A stretch of DNA of 54,519 nt from Gammaproteobacteria bacterium (GTDB taxonomy: Bacteria; Pseudomonadota; Gammaproteobacteria; JABHGC01), in contig JALWTS010000038.1 of the NCBI GenBank assembly GCA_027077805.1, positions 1-54,519 on the forward strand. Reading direction: 5' to 3'. Position 1 is the stretch's first letter, and each line of letters begins with the position of its first letter. The position numbers and the translations under genes are program-made. The notes under the pieces are model-generated. The model did no database searches. It was not told the DNA's origin and saw only the letters and a list, made by a program, of their open reading frames with translations. Shown here one piece after another: positions 15,711-23,843 of the stretch.

Positions 15711-16349
15711 GTAAAAACCGAAGAACAGACCTTAACTATTTTAGAAGATGTTAGTCTATTTGTCCAAGCCCAACAAACGGTGGCAATTTTAGGGGCATCA
15801 GGCTGTGGTAAATCTACCTTCTTAGCCATTTTAGCAGGCTTGGATAATCCAACGAAAGGTGAGGTGTATTTGGATCAGGTTTTATTGAATGAGTTAAGTC
15901 AAGATCAAAAAGCTTTATTACGAGCAAAATTATTAGGCTTTATTTTTCAAGATTTTCAATTAATCGCCAGTTTTACCGCTTTAGAAAATGTGATGTTGCC
16001 TTTGGAATTAGTGGGAAATAAAGCAGCAAAAGAACAGGCAAGTTACTGGTTAGAGCAAGTTGGTTTAAGTCACAGATTAAAACATTATCCAAAACAATTA
16101 TCCGGTGGTGAACAACAACGCGTTGCCATTGCTAGATCCTTTATTAATCAACCCAAAATTTTATTGGCCGATGAACCGACAGGGAATTTAGATCAAGCCA
16201 CAGGTCATAAAATGATTGAGTTATTGTTTGAACTCAATCAAACGCAAGCAACGACTTTGGTTTTAGTTACTCACGATCAAGCATTAGCCCAGCAATGTCA
16301 ACAGCGTTATCGTTTAGAACACGGCACTTTACAAATACAAGATGATTAA
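15681..16349 (+). CDS. ybbA: ABC transporter ATPase YbbA
   Basis: A 222-residue ABC ATPase of the LolD/MacB-like group. It has Walker A GASGCGKST (38-46), Q-loop in FIFQDFQL, signature LSGGEQQR (140-147), Walker B ILLADEP (160-166) and the switch His in VTHDQ. It pairs with the large permease YbbP encoded next, and the genes overlap by 8 bases. In E. coli ybbA and ybbP lie divergent from tesA, as here, which supports the symbol. Members of this group usually work as mechanotransmitters or lipid/lipoprotein extractors. The true substrate of YbbAP is poorly known. Confidence 0.92.
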   Translation: MIEAKHIKKQVKTEEQTLTILEDVSLFVQAQQTVAILGASGCGKSTFLAILAGLDNPTKGEVYLDQVLLNELSQDQKALLRAKLLGFIFQDFQLIASFTALENVMLPLELVGNKAAKEQASYWLEQVGLSHRLKHYPKQLSGGEQQRVAIARSFINQPKILLADEPTGNLDQATGHKMIELLFELNQTQATTLVLVTHDQALAQQCQQRYRLEHGTLQIQDD

Positions 16350-18813
16350 TTTTAATTTATTTTTATTTATTCCTAAGTTACTTTGGCGTGATTGGCGAGC
16401 AGGGGAACTGCATATCTTAGTGTTTGCCATTGTCGTGGCTGTTACTAGTATTGTCGCCATTGGTTTTTTCTCTGCTCAATTAGAACTTAATATGCAAGGT
16501 CAAGTCTCACGGCTATTAGGGGCCCCTTTTATTGTGCGTTCCATGAATCACCCTTTAGAAGCACGATGGCTACTGCAAGCAGAGCAACAACAACTTACTA
16601 TTAGTCAATCTTTAGTGTTTGCCAGTGTGTTATCCACCGAACAACAGTTGCATTTAAGTGATGTTAAAGCCATTGATGATAATTATGTCAAACAAATTGA
16701 CATACGGATTGCCCCTGATTTCGATCAAGTTGCCATAAAAACCCAATCCCCTCCTAAATCAGGCACCATTTGGTTAGAAGAACGTTTGTTTTATTTATTG
16801 CAAGCAAACATTGGTGATAAAGTGGAATTAGGTTATCGGGAATTAGAAATCGCAGGGGTGTTTGTCTATGAATCAAGGCAATCCCGAAGTTGGTGGATGA
16901 TTTCCCCTAAAGCCTTTATTAATCGAAAAGATGTGGCTTCAACTAAGATTATTCAACCTGGCAGTCGAGTTACTTATGATTATTTGTTTTATGGCGATAA
17001 ATCTAACATTGAATTATTTCGACAATGGCTACAACCCCAACTGAGTTCATCACAATGGATATTAACTGAAAAAAATATTCCTCGGGCTTTAAATTCAGCC
17101 TTACAAAAAGCCAGAGATTATTTGTTATTGGCCAGTTTAATCTCAGTGATTTTAGCAGGGGTAGCAATAGCCATTGCCAGTCAACATTTTAGTCGTTTAC
17201 GTTGGGATCAAACCGCAGTATTTCGTTGTTTCGCCTATCGTAAGCGTGATGTGTTAGTAAGCTATATTGCTTATTTTTTATTATTAAGTGTGATCAGCAG
17301 TAGTATTGCCTGTGGTTTGGGATGGTTATTGCATTGGGTTTGGTTAATTTGGTTTAAAGACTTTTTATTAACCTTTGCGTTAATCCCGAGTTGGAAACCA
17401 ATCGTAGTCGGGATAGGTTCAGGTATTGTTGTATTATTTGGTTTTTCCTTACCTGTTATATTGCAACTCGCTTCCGTTCCACCATTAAGAGTATTGCGTT
17501 CGCATTTGATGCCATTATCTATTTCAGCGATTGGGTTATGGTTATCTGCCATTGTTACGGTTTTTATTTTATTGTGGTGGTATTCACAGCACTTTTTATT
17601 GGTATTTTTATTATTTGTTTTAGGTTTTGGCTTATTATTATTATTGCTTGCTATGAGCAGTATTGGTTTAATCAGTTTAAAAGCCATAGTCAACTTAAGC
17701 AGTGGTAGTTTTCATTGGGCATTATTACGCATTTTACGCCAACTTTCTTGGAGTTTAGCTCAAGTATTAGCCTTGAGTTTAGTGTTTATGCTGGTTGGTT
17801 TAGCTTGGTTTGTCAAACTTGATTTATTTCAAGGTTGGCAACAGCAATTACCCAGCAATACACCCAACTATTTTTTAATTAATATTCAGCCCTTTCAAAT
17901 TGAGCAGGTGAAACAATTTGTGGCAACATCGCAAATCAATGCCACGGATTTTTATCCTATGATACGAGGGCGGTTAATTGAACTCAATGGACAAGCCATT
18001 AAAGATGCGATTCCTGCTAAAGCGAAAAATCATAATGTCTTACGGCGAGAATTAAATTTATCATGGGCAAGCAAAGTGCCAGAACATAATTCCTTAGTAC
18101 AAGGCAAATGGTGGTCTGATGATATAAGCGAACATTGGGTATCAGTTGAATATAAACTGGCAAAAACTTTGGGGATTGAATTAGGGGATCGTTTAAGTTT
18201 TCGAGTGGGTTCAGAAGTGATTACTGCCACAGTCAAAAATTTTCGTCAAGTGAAATGGGATTCCTTTTATCCAAATTTTTATATGATTTTATCGCCAAGA
18301 ATATTAGATCAATCATCGATTACTTGGATAAATAGCTTTTATTTACCTCCAAAAAAACAATTATTACTCAAGCAACTGAGTAAACAATTTCCGAATATTA
18401 CCATTATTTCCATTGACGCCATTGTCCATGAAGTCAGACAAATTTTACAACGCATGTTATTAGCGGTAGATTATTTGTTATTGTTTGTACTCGCTGCCAG
18501 TTTTACCGTATTATTCGCAACTTTACAAGCAAGTTTAGCTCAACGCCGTACCGAAATGAAAATTTTTCATTTATTAGGTTGTCAGCAATCACAATTACAA
18601 CGACAACTATGGTGGGAATTTTTGATTTTGGGTATTTTTTCGGGGATTTTAGCCATGTTAGTAACGGAAGCGGTGATTTATGGTTTATATACTTGGGTAT
18701 TGCATTGGGCGTTTCATTGGCATCCTTGGTTATTGGTATTGCCAGTGTTGACGGTAATGAGTTTAATGCTTGGGGTGAGGGGGATGAATCGTAAGGTGCT
18801 GTCAGCACCTTAG
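16342..18813 (+). CDS. ybbP: FtsX-like ABC permease YbbP
   Basis: An 823-residue inner-membrane permease with the duplicated FtsX/MacB layout. There is one N-terminal membrane segment (about 20-45), a periplasmic domain (about 46-255), several segments in the middle (about 255-490), a second periplasmic domain (about 500-690), and a terminal set of three segments (about 695-815). Conserved FtsX features include LQASLAQRRTEMKIFHLLGC before the last helices. It starts inside the end of ybbA, so the pair is translationally coupled. The last codons overlap a strong inverted repeat (18792-18812). Confidence 0.9.
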   Translation: MINFNLFLFIPKLLWRDWRAGELHILVFAIVVAVTSIVAIGFFSAQLELNMQGQVSRLLGAPFIVRSMNHPLEARWLLQAEQQQLTISQSLVFASVLSTEQQLHLSDVKAIDDNYVKQIDIRIAPDFDQVAIKTQSPPKSGTIWLEERLFYLLQANIGDKVELGYRELEIAGVFVYESRQSRSWWMISPKAFINRKDVASTKIIQPGSRVTYDYLFYGDKSNIELFRQWLQPQLSSSQWILTEKNIPRALNSALQKARDYLLLASLISVILAGVAIAIASQHFSRLRWDQTAVFRCFAYRKRDVLVSYIAYFLLLSVISSSIACGLGWLLHWVWLIWFKDFLLTFALIPSWKPIVVGIGSGIVVLFGFSLPVILQLASVPPLRVLRSHLMPLSISAIGLWLSAIVTVFILLWWYSQHFLLVFLLFVLGFGLLLLLLAMSSIGLISLKAIVNLSSGSFHWALLRILRQLSWSLAQVLALSLVFMLVGLAWFVKLDLFQGWQQQLPSNTPNYFLINIQPFQIEQVKQFVATSQINATDFYPMIRGRLIELNGQAIKDAIPAKAKNHNVLRRELNLSWASKVPEHNSLVQGKWWSDDISEHWVSVEYKLAKTLGIELGDRLSFRVGSEVITATVKNFRQVKWDSFYPNFYMILSPRILDQSSITWINSFYLPPKKQLLLKQLSKQFPNITIISIDAIVHEVRQILQRMLLAVDYLLLFVLAASFTVLFATLQASLAQRRTEMKIFHLLGCQQSQLQRQLWWEFLILGIFSGILAMLVTEAVIYGLYTWVLHWAFHWHPWLLVLPVLTVMSLMLGVRGMNRKVLSAP

Positions 18814-18829
18814 GTTTTATCCAACCTAA
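18792..18829 (+). terminator. Two overlapping hairpins at the ybbP end
   Basis: The first stem, TAAGGTGC / GCACCTTA with loop TGTCA (18792-18812), spans the ybbP stop codon and is followed by GGTTTTAT. The second, TTAGGTT / AACCTAA with a 6-base loop (18810-18829), shares three bases with the first, so they cannot both form fully. The first is a plausible intrinsic terminator with a weak T-tract. Confidence 0.5.
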
Positions 18830-18852
18830 ACCTATCACAAAAAGACAGCGAG

Positions 18853-18905
18853 AATATCACCAAAGATAGATTGTTGCATTGAAAAAAACCGTGTAAGGTG
18901 ATATT
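18853..18905 (+). promoter_or_regulatory. 9-bp inverted repeat in the nadA leader
   Basis: AATATCACC (18853-18861) and GGTGATATT (18897-18905) are perfect inverted copies separated by 35 bases, 31 bases before the nadA start. It could be a stem in the nadA leader RNA or paired half-sites for a regulator. It does not match an NAD riboswitch that I can recognise. Confidence 0.4.
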
Positions 18906-18935
18906 GTTCCAGAACTGACTGAGGATTTAAAACAA

Positions 18936-20027
18936 ATGGCAGTGAATGCATTGGCAACTTATGTGTTGTTAGACGATGACGATTGTCAGCAAAGAATTGC
19001 ACAAGCAAAGCAAATTTTAGGTAAGGATTTAGTGATTTTAGGGCATCATTATCAGCGAGAAGAAGTATTTACTCATGCCGATTTTGCAGGGGATTCCTTA
19101 AAGTTAGCCAGAGAAGCCGCTCAATCACAAGCCAAATATATTGTATTTTGTGGGGTGCATTTTATGGCAGAAGTCGCCGATATTTTATCACGTCCCGAAC
19201 AAGTCTCAATTTTGCCTGATTTAGCCGCTGGCTGTTCTATGGCAGATATGGCAAATCTTGCGAAAGTAGAAAAGGCTTGGCAAGAATTAAATCAAGTGTT
19301 AAACGTAGAAAATACCGTAACACCAATGACCTATATTAATTCTGCCGCAGATTTAAAAGCCTTTTGTGGTCGGCATGGTGGGGTGGTTTGTACTTCCAGT
19401 AATGCCAAATATGTTTTAGATTGGGCGTTTGAAAGACGTGAAAAAGTGTTGTTTTTCCCCGATCAGCATTTAGGTCGTAATACAGGGGCGACTATGGGTA
19501 TTCCTTTGGAAGATATGGTGGTTTGGGATTTTGACAAGCCTTATGGTGGTTTAGAGCAACCGCAAATCAAACAAGCTAAGATAATTTTATGGAAAGGCTT
19601 TTGTTCGGTTCATCAATTATTTCAAACCAAACATATTGATGATTTTTTAGCGAAATATCCTGAGACGAAAGTCATTTCACATCCTGAATCCTCTTATGAG
19701 GTATGTCAAAAATCTGATTATGTGGGTTCGACTGAATATATTATTAAAACCATTAAAGAAGCACCTAATAATACACGCTGGTTGGTTGGTACGGAATTAA
19801 ATTTAGTGGAACGCTTAGCCCAGCAATATAAGCATCAAGGCAAATCCATACATTTTATGTCGCCCACTTTATGTAAGTGCTCTACTATGTTTAGAATTGA
19901 TCCACAACATTTATTATGGGTGTTAGAACAATTAGTCGAAGGCAAGGTCGTTAATCGAATCACAGTGCCAGCAACGGTTGCAAAAGAAGCCAAATTAGCA
20001 TTACAACGAATGTTGGATATTTTTTGA
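18936..20027 (+). CDS. nadA: Quinolinate synthase
   Basis: A 363-residue enzyme that condenses iminoaspartate with dihydroxyacetone phosphate to quinolinate in de novo NAD synthesis. It carries a [4Fe-4S] cluster. Family blocks present are LGHHYQREEV, AGDSLKLAREA, FCGVHFMAEVADIL, LPDLAAGCSMADM, FPDQHLGRNT and PESSYEVC. The cluster-ligand cysteines are most likely C100, C223 (WKGFCSVHQ) and C313 (PTLCKC). The length fits the family. Its partner gene nadB is not in this window. The leader contains an inverted repeat that may be regulatory. Confidence 0.95.
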   Translation: MAVNALATYVLLDDDDCQQRIAQAKQILGKDLVILGHHYQREEVFTHADFAGDSLKLAREAAQSQAKYIVFCGVHFMAEVADILSRPEQVSILPDLAAGCSMADMANLAKVEKAWQELNQVLNVENTVTPMTYINSAADLKAFCGRHGGVVCTSSNAKYVLDWAFERREKVLFFPDQHLGRNTGATMGIPLEDMVVWDFDKPYGGLEQPQIKQAKIILWKGFCSVHQLFQTKHIDDFLAKYPETKVISHPESSYEVCQKSDYVGSTEYIIKTIKEAPNNTRWLVGTELNLVERLAQQYKHQGKSIHFMSPTLCKCSTMFRIDPQHLLWVLEQLVEGKVVNRITVPATVAKEAKLALQRMLDIF

Positions 20028-20073
20028 GTAAACTAAGAGGATATTCGCACAATTAAGTGAGTTCTTTTTATGG

Positions 20074-20280
20074 GTGTTTTTGATTAATATGGGTTTTTTG
20101 TTAGTGTGGTGGTTAATGTTTATTTTTGCCCATGATTGGATTTATCAATTACATAAACAGTGGTTTCAATTAACGATTACCCAGTTTGATGGGATTCATT
20201 ATAAAGGCATGATAGCCTATAAGTTGTTGACGCTTATATTTGCTTTAGTGCCTTATTTGGCATTGTCAATCATCAACTAG
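20074..20280 (+). CDS. DUF6868-like small inner-membrane protein
   Basis: A protein of up to 68 residues with two membrane segments (about 5-22 and 48-66) around a short polar loop. The pattern FAHDWIYQLHKQWFQL and HYKGMIAYKLLTLIFALVPYLAL is what I recall for the DUF6868 family, a small conserved membrane protein of unknown role in gammaproteobacteria. The start is uncertain. The listed start is a GTG; an ATG five codons later (20089) is the alternative, and neither has a good ribosome binding site. Confidence 0.65.
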   Translation: MFLINMGFLLVWWLMFIFAHDWIYQLHKQWFQLTITQFDGIHYKGMIAYKLLTLIFALVPYLALSIIN

Positions 20281-20315
20281 AAACAAGTTTGGCTACCTGT
20301 CTCTAGTTGTTAATT
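20274..20315. terminator. Possible bidirectional terminator
   Basis: An 8-bp inverted repeat CAACTAGA / TCTAGTTG with a 20-base loop spans the end of the DUF6868 gene, followed by TTAATTT. It lies between two convergent genes. The long loop makes it a weak candidate. Confidence 0.35.
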
Positions 20316-20321
20316 TGAGAT

Positions 20322-21059
20322 TTAATGACTTGCTTCAACGCCATAAATAATGCGATATAAAATGCCATTAAGGGTAATAAACATGGGAATGGTCCAGATC
20401 AATCCTAAACCAAATGGAATCGCACTAATCATATAAAGTATCATCATTAGAATGTATAAGCCAAAAATTTTAAACCAGTGGTGGGTGATTCCCTTGCGTG
20501 AGGCTTCTAACGCTTGCCAAGCACCAAGGTTTTTTTCTACGATCAATGGAATGGTTAATATATAGGCAACACTTAAGTAAATCCCTGGCAATACTAGCAA
20601 TATAAATCCGATTGTGATTAAAATTGTCATTAAGAGCATGGCCATAAAAATTGGGATCATCTTATCAAAATAGCCAAAAATCATGCTTGCATTGACAGGT
20701 AAATTCACTGATCGGTAAATCCCAATCATCATCATACCGGCTAAAAATGGATAAATTAATAACATAATAATAGCTTGGCTTATTAATGCACCAATAATAC
20801 TGGCTTCAGGGACAGCCAGTATTTGTAGTGTAAAGGCAAGTGCAATGCTAATGGCAATACTTACGATAATGAAAATAATAAATGCGCCCCAAACGGCAGC
20901 TTTCACCCCATTCGTTTTTTCCCAAGCCTCTTTAAGCACTGCCATAATTTCAAAATCGTATTGACCATTGATACCACTGTCTAAACTACCCCCTGTCGAA
21001 TCAGGCGGTAACGGTTGTTCTAGCTCACTTTGCGGTGAGGCGTATGGATTATTTGTCAT
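20322..21059 (-). CDS. Polytopic membrane protein with N-terminal NPYASPQSEL motif
   Basis: A 245-residue protein that starts MTNNPYASPQSELE, then has a Gly/Ser-rich linker, an amphipathic stretch (FEIMAVLKEAWEKTNG) and about five membrane segments. One segment is a glycine/proline-broken pair around LLVLPGIYLSVAYILTIPLIVEKN. That phrase, followed by a W-x-A-L-x-x-S-R-K block (AWQALEASRKGITHHW), is typical of a broad family of bacterial integral membrane proteins of unknown function related to the DUF975/glycerophosphodiesterase-type membrane domain. I assign no function. It is convergent with the DUF6868 gene. Confidence 0.7.
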   Translation of the reverse strand: MTNNPYASPQSELEQPLPPDSTGGSLDSGINGQYDFEIMAVLKEAWEKTNGVKAAVWGAFIIFIIVSIAISIALAFTLQILAVPEASIIGALISQAIIMLLIYPFLAGMMMIGIYRSVNLPVNASMIFGYFDKMIPIFMAMLLMTILITIGFILLVLPGIYLSVAYILTIPLIVEKNLGAWQALEASRKGITHHWFKIFGLYILMMILYMISAIPFGLGLIWTIPMFITLNGILYRIIYGVEASH

Positions 21060-21192
21060 AATAAAGTTCCTTTTGCAATTAATAATGATTTATTAATAGC
21101 GTAGTTGGAAATATTAAAAATAATAGACTTTTGATTGATGTCAGTTTTGATTTCTTCTACCATTAAATTTGAATAATAAATTTGGTTTTTTA

Positions 21193-21999
21193 ATGCAAGA
21201 ATTTATCCAGACTTCATGGCAAGCAGTTTTAAGTGCAAATGGTTTAAGGGAATTTGAAGATTTTTGGGCAGTGGAACACGCATGGTTTGAAGTGCCTAAT
21301 CATCGACGTGGTGGTTGGAGTGGGGTGATGTGTTTTACACTAAAACAGGCCGATGGTTCTGAGCTTGAAGTATTTTTAAAGCGTCAAGAAAACCAAATGA
21401 CCACAACAATTTGGCATCCGATTAAAGGTATGTTAACGTTTGCTAAAGAGTTTTATTATTTAAAATTATTTAAAAAATTGGGTATTCCTAGTTTAAATCC
21501 CATTTATTTTGCTCAAAAACAAAGCAAACATAGTCATCGGGCGATTTTAATGACGGAGGCTTTGCAAGGGTTTCTCTCATTGGAAGTGTATTTAGAGCAA
21601 TGGCATCAATCAGGCTGGCCAACATCAAAACAACAACAGTTGATCATGCAAGCCGTTGCACAACCGATTCGATTAATGCATCAACATCATTTGCAACACA
21701 ATTGTTTGTATCCTAAACATATTTTTATTTACTTTCATAAGCCTGTCGCACAATTAACTCGTATGACACAAATTAGCGTGTCTCTGATTGATTTAGAACG
21801 GTGCAAATGGCAAGCATTGCGTTTAATAATTCAACTGAGAGATTTATATACATTTTATTGCCATGCGGATAAAATTAAATTCAAACAAGCATTAAGGTTT
21901 TTTAAAATTTATTTTCAAATTGATAAACTCACACCTTATCACAAATGGTTATGGCGAAAAATTGTACATAAAGTTCGCAGGAAAAAACGTAGTTACTAA
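21193..21999 (+). CDS. Lipopolysaccharide kinase-like (InaA/WaaP family) protein
   Basis: A 268-residue member of the Kdo/WaaP kinase-like family, which has a protein-kinase-like fold and phosphorylates or otherwise acts on LPS core sugars. The N-lobe shows RGGWSGV (glycine-rich turn) and EVFLKRQEN (candidate nucleotide-binding Lys). The hinge region is ILMTEAL, and the catalytic area is HQHHLQHNCLYPKHIFI (the position of HxDxxxxN) followed by VSLIDLERCKW (DFG-like Asp). The usual HxD aspartate is replaced by Asn (QHNC), as in InaA-type proteins, so catalysis is uncertain. An upstream in-frame TTG (21169) would add 8 residues. Confidence 0.8.
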   Translation: MQEFIQTSWQAVLSANGLREFEDFWAVEHAWFEVPNHRRGGWSGVMCFTLKQADGSELEVFLKRQENQMTTTIWHPIKGMLTFAKEFYYLKLFKKLGIPSLNPIYFAQKQSKHSHRAILMTEALQGFLSLEVYLEQWHQSGWPTSKQQQLIMQAVAQPIRLMHQHHLQHNCLYPKHIFIYFHKPVAQLTRMTQISVSLIDLERCKWQALRLIIQLRDLYTFYCHADKIKFKQALRFFKIYFQIDKLTPYHKWLWRKIVHKVRRKKRSY

Positions 22000-22017
22000 G
22001 AAAAATGTTGGAATATA

Positions 22018-23820
22018 TTAATGCCCTTGATATAAAGTTTCAATTTGAGCTTGGTAATGGGCGAGTAATTTATTGCGTTTCAGTTTAAGCGTAGGCGTTA
22101 AGAATCCTTGTTCAATCGTCCAGACTTGATCGGTAATACGACAACGGCGAATTTTGGCATACCCTGGAAATTCTTGAATTTTATCGGCAATTCGGCTCAA
22201 TAAGACTTTTTCCAAATCGACACTCATATTATTCGTATTAAAGTCATGACTGAGCTGATAGCCTTGTAAAAATTTTGGCCATATTTCTGTGTTAATCACT
22301 AATAAAGCGACAAGATAGGGTCGATTTTCGCCAATAACCATGACTTGTTCAAATAATGGGTCTAAGGCAATGGAGGTTTCCATATCCGCCGGTGGAATCT
22401 TTTCGCCATTGGCTAAGACAATAATTTCCTTAAGTCGTCCTGTAATATATAAATGCTCATCGTCTAAAATGGCTTGATCGCCTGTATGAAGCCAAGCTTG
22501 CTCATCAATAATTTGAGCAGTGGCTTCAGCTTGATGCCAATACCCTAACATTACCCCTGGGCTTTTCACTAATAATTCTTGGTGTTGGCCCGATTTAATT
22601 TCAACATCTTTAATTAACATGCCAACACTGCTAGGATGGTTATTTTCTAAGGGATTGACACTAATGACAGGACTGGTTTCAGTTAAGCCATAACCTTGAC
22701 AAATGGTAACACCTAAACCAATAAATAACTGCGAAATCTGGCAAGCCAAAGCAGCGCCACCACTGATGGCAATGCGTAATCGTCCGCCGAGTTTGGCTTG
22801 TATTTTTTTTGCTACTAATTGCGAGAGAATCGGCCAAAGCAAAAAATTAGCTTGCCACGGATAACGACCTTGTTGATATAAAAAATATTGCCAACCTATG
22901 GTCGTCGTCGTATGGAATAATTTTTGTGCTAACGGGCTTTTTTGTGGGAGTTGCTGAGTAATTTTATTATAAACTCGTTCAAAAATTCTAGGGACTGCCA
23001 CTAAAAGCGTTGGGCGAATCACTAATAAGTCTTCACTCAGTTGTGGAACCGAACGGGCATACGCAACAGTTGCCCCTGCCATAATGGGTAAATAATAACC
23101 AATAGTGCGTTCCAAAGTATGAGATAAGGGTAAAAATGACAGTAATAAATCACTAGGATAAACCGTAATGCTTTGTAAACTGCTCCAAGCATTCCATAAA
23201 ATATTATAATGGCTTAACATCACGCCTTTCGGCTTACCTGTGGTACCTGAGGTATAAACAATCGTAGCAAGACTGTGTTTGTCAACGGTTATGGTCTGTG
23301 CCTGTGGTTTGTTAGGCAACCATTGATACAAATTTTTTAAGCGTTGATCTTTCGAAAATTTTTGGGTATCAATAGGGGCGAGACTAATAACGGTTTGTAA
23401 CTGGGATAATTTAGGTAATACTGGTTGTAATTTTTGCCAATCTTCGGCATTGGAAATAAACAGCACTTTAACGTCGGCATCGTTTAAAATATAACTAATA
23501 TTATCTGCTCTGTCATTGGTGTAAAGTGGAATAGTAACTAAGCCAAGATGTTGGCAAGCCTGATCAATCATCACCCATTCTCGACAGTTAGGTAATAAAA
23601 TGGCAACTTTGTCCGTAGCTTGTAGTGATTCTTGTTGTAATGCTGTTTGCCATAGGGCAATCGCATCAGCCATTTCTTGCCAAGTAAAGTCTTCCCATTG
23701 TTTGGATTCATAATTAAACTGTCGATAAGCCGTTGCTTGCGGTGTTCGTTGTACTCTTTGTTGAAACAATTCCGCTAAACTGGAAACATGGTCTAGGGCA
23801 ATAATATCAGCAGAAGGCAT
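22018..23820 (-). CDS. Long-chain fatty-acid--CoA ligase (FAA1 type)
   Basis: A 600-residue adenylate-forming enzyme. The P-loop is IVYTSGTTGKPKGVMLSH, the adenine-binding block is GYGLTETSP, and the hinge and C-terminal blocks are LHTGDQAIL and YITGRLKEIIVLANGEKIPP. The overall form (AMP-dependent ligase with ETSIALDPLFEQVMVIGENRPYL) is of the eukaryote-like FAA1/FadD15 branch rather than E. coli FadD. It activates long-chain fatty acids to acyl-CoA at the inner face of the membrane. It ends the fad cluster, 23 bases after the fadJ-like gene, so it presumably supplies substrate for the enzymes encoded upstream. Confidence 0.92.
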   Translation of the reverse strand: MPSADIIALDHVSSLAELFQQRVQRTPQATAYRQFNYESKQWEDFTWQEMADAIALWQTALQQESLQATDKVAILLPNCREWVMIDQACQHLGLVTIPLYTNDRADNISYILNDADVKVLFISNAEDWQKLQPVLPKLSQLQTVISLAPIDTQKFSKDQRLKNLYQWLPNKPQAQTITVDKHSLATIVYTSGTTGKPKGVMLSHYNILWNAWSSLQSITVYPSDLLLSFLPLSHTLERTIGYYLPIMAGATVAYARSVPQLSEDLLVIRPTLLVAVPRIFERVYNKITQQLPQKSPLAQKLFHTTTTIGWQYFLYQQGRYPWQANFLLWPILSQLVAKKIQAKLGGRLRIAISGGAALACQISQLFIGLGVTICQGYGLTETSPVISVNPLENNHPSSVGMLIKDVEIKSGQHQELLVKSPGVMLGYWHQAEATAQIIDEQAWLHTGDQAILDDEHLYITGRLKEIIVLANGEKIPPADMETSIALDPLFEQVMVIGENRPYLVALLVINTEIWPKFLQGYQLSHDFNTNNMSVDLEKVLLSRIADKIQEFPGYAKIRRCRITDQVWTIEQGFLTPTLKLKRNKLLAHYQAQIETLYQGH

Positions 23821-23843
23821 TTTGTTCTCAATTATTAAGATCG

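Noticed and set aside
17271..17693. Asn/Lys-rich 140-codon minus-strand frame inside ybbP
   Set aside because: Its composition is the expected antisense of a Leu/Ile/Phe-rich membrane protein.
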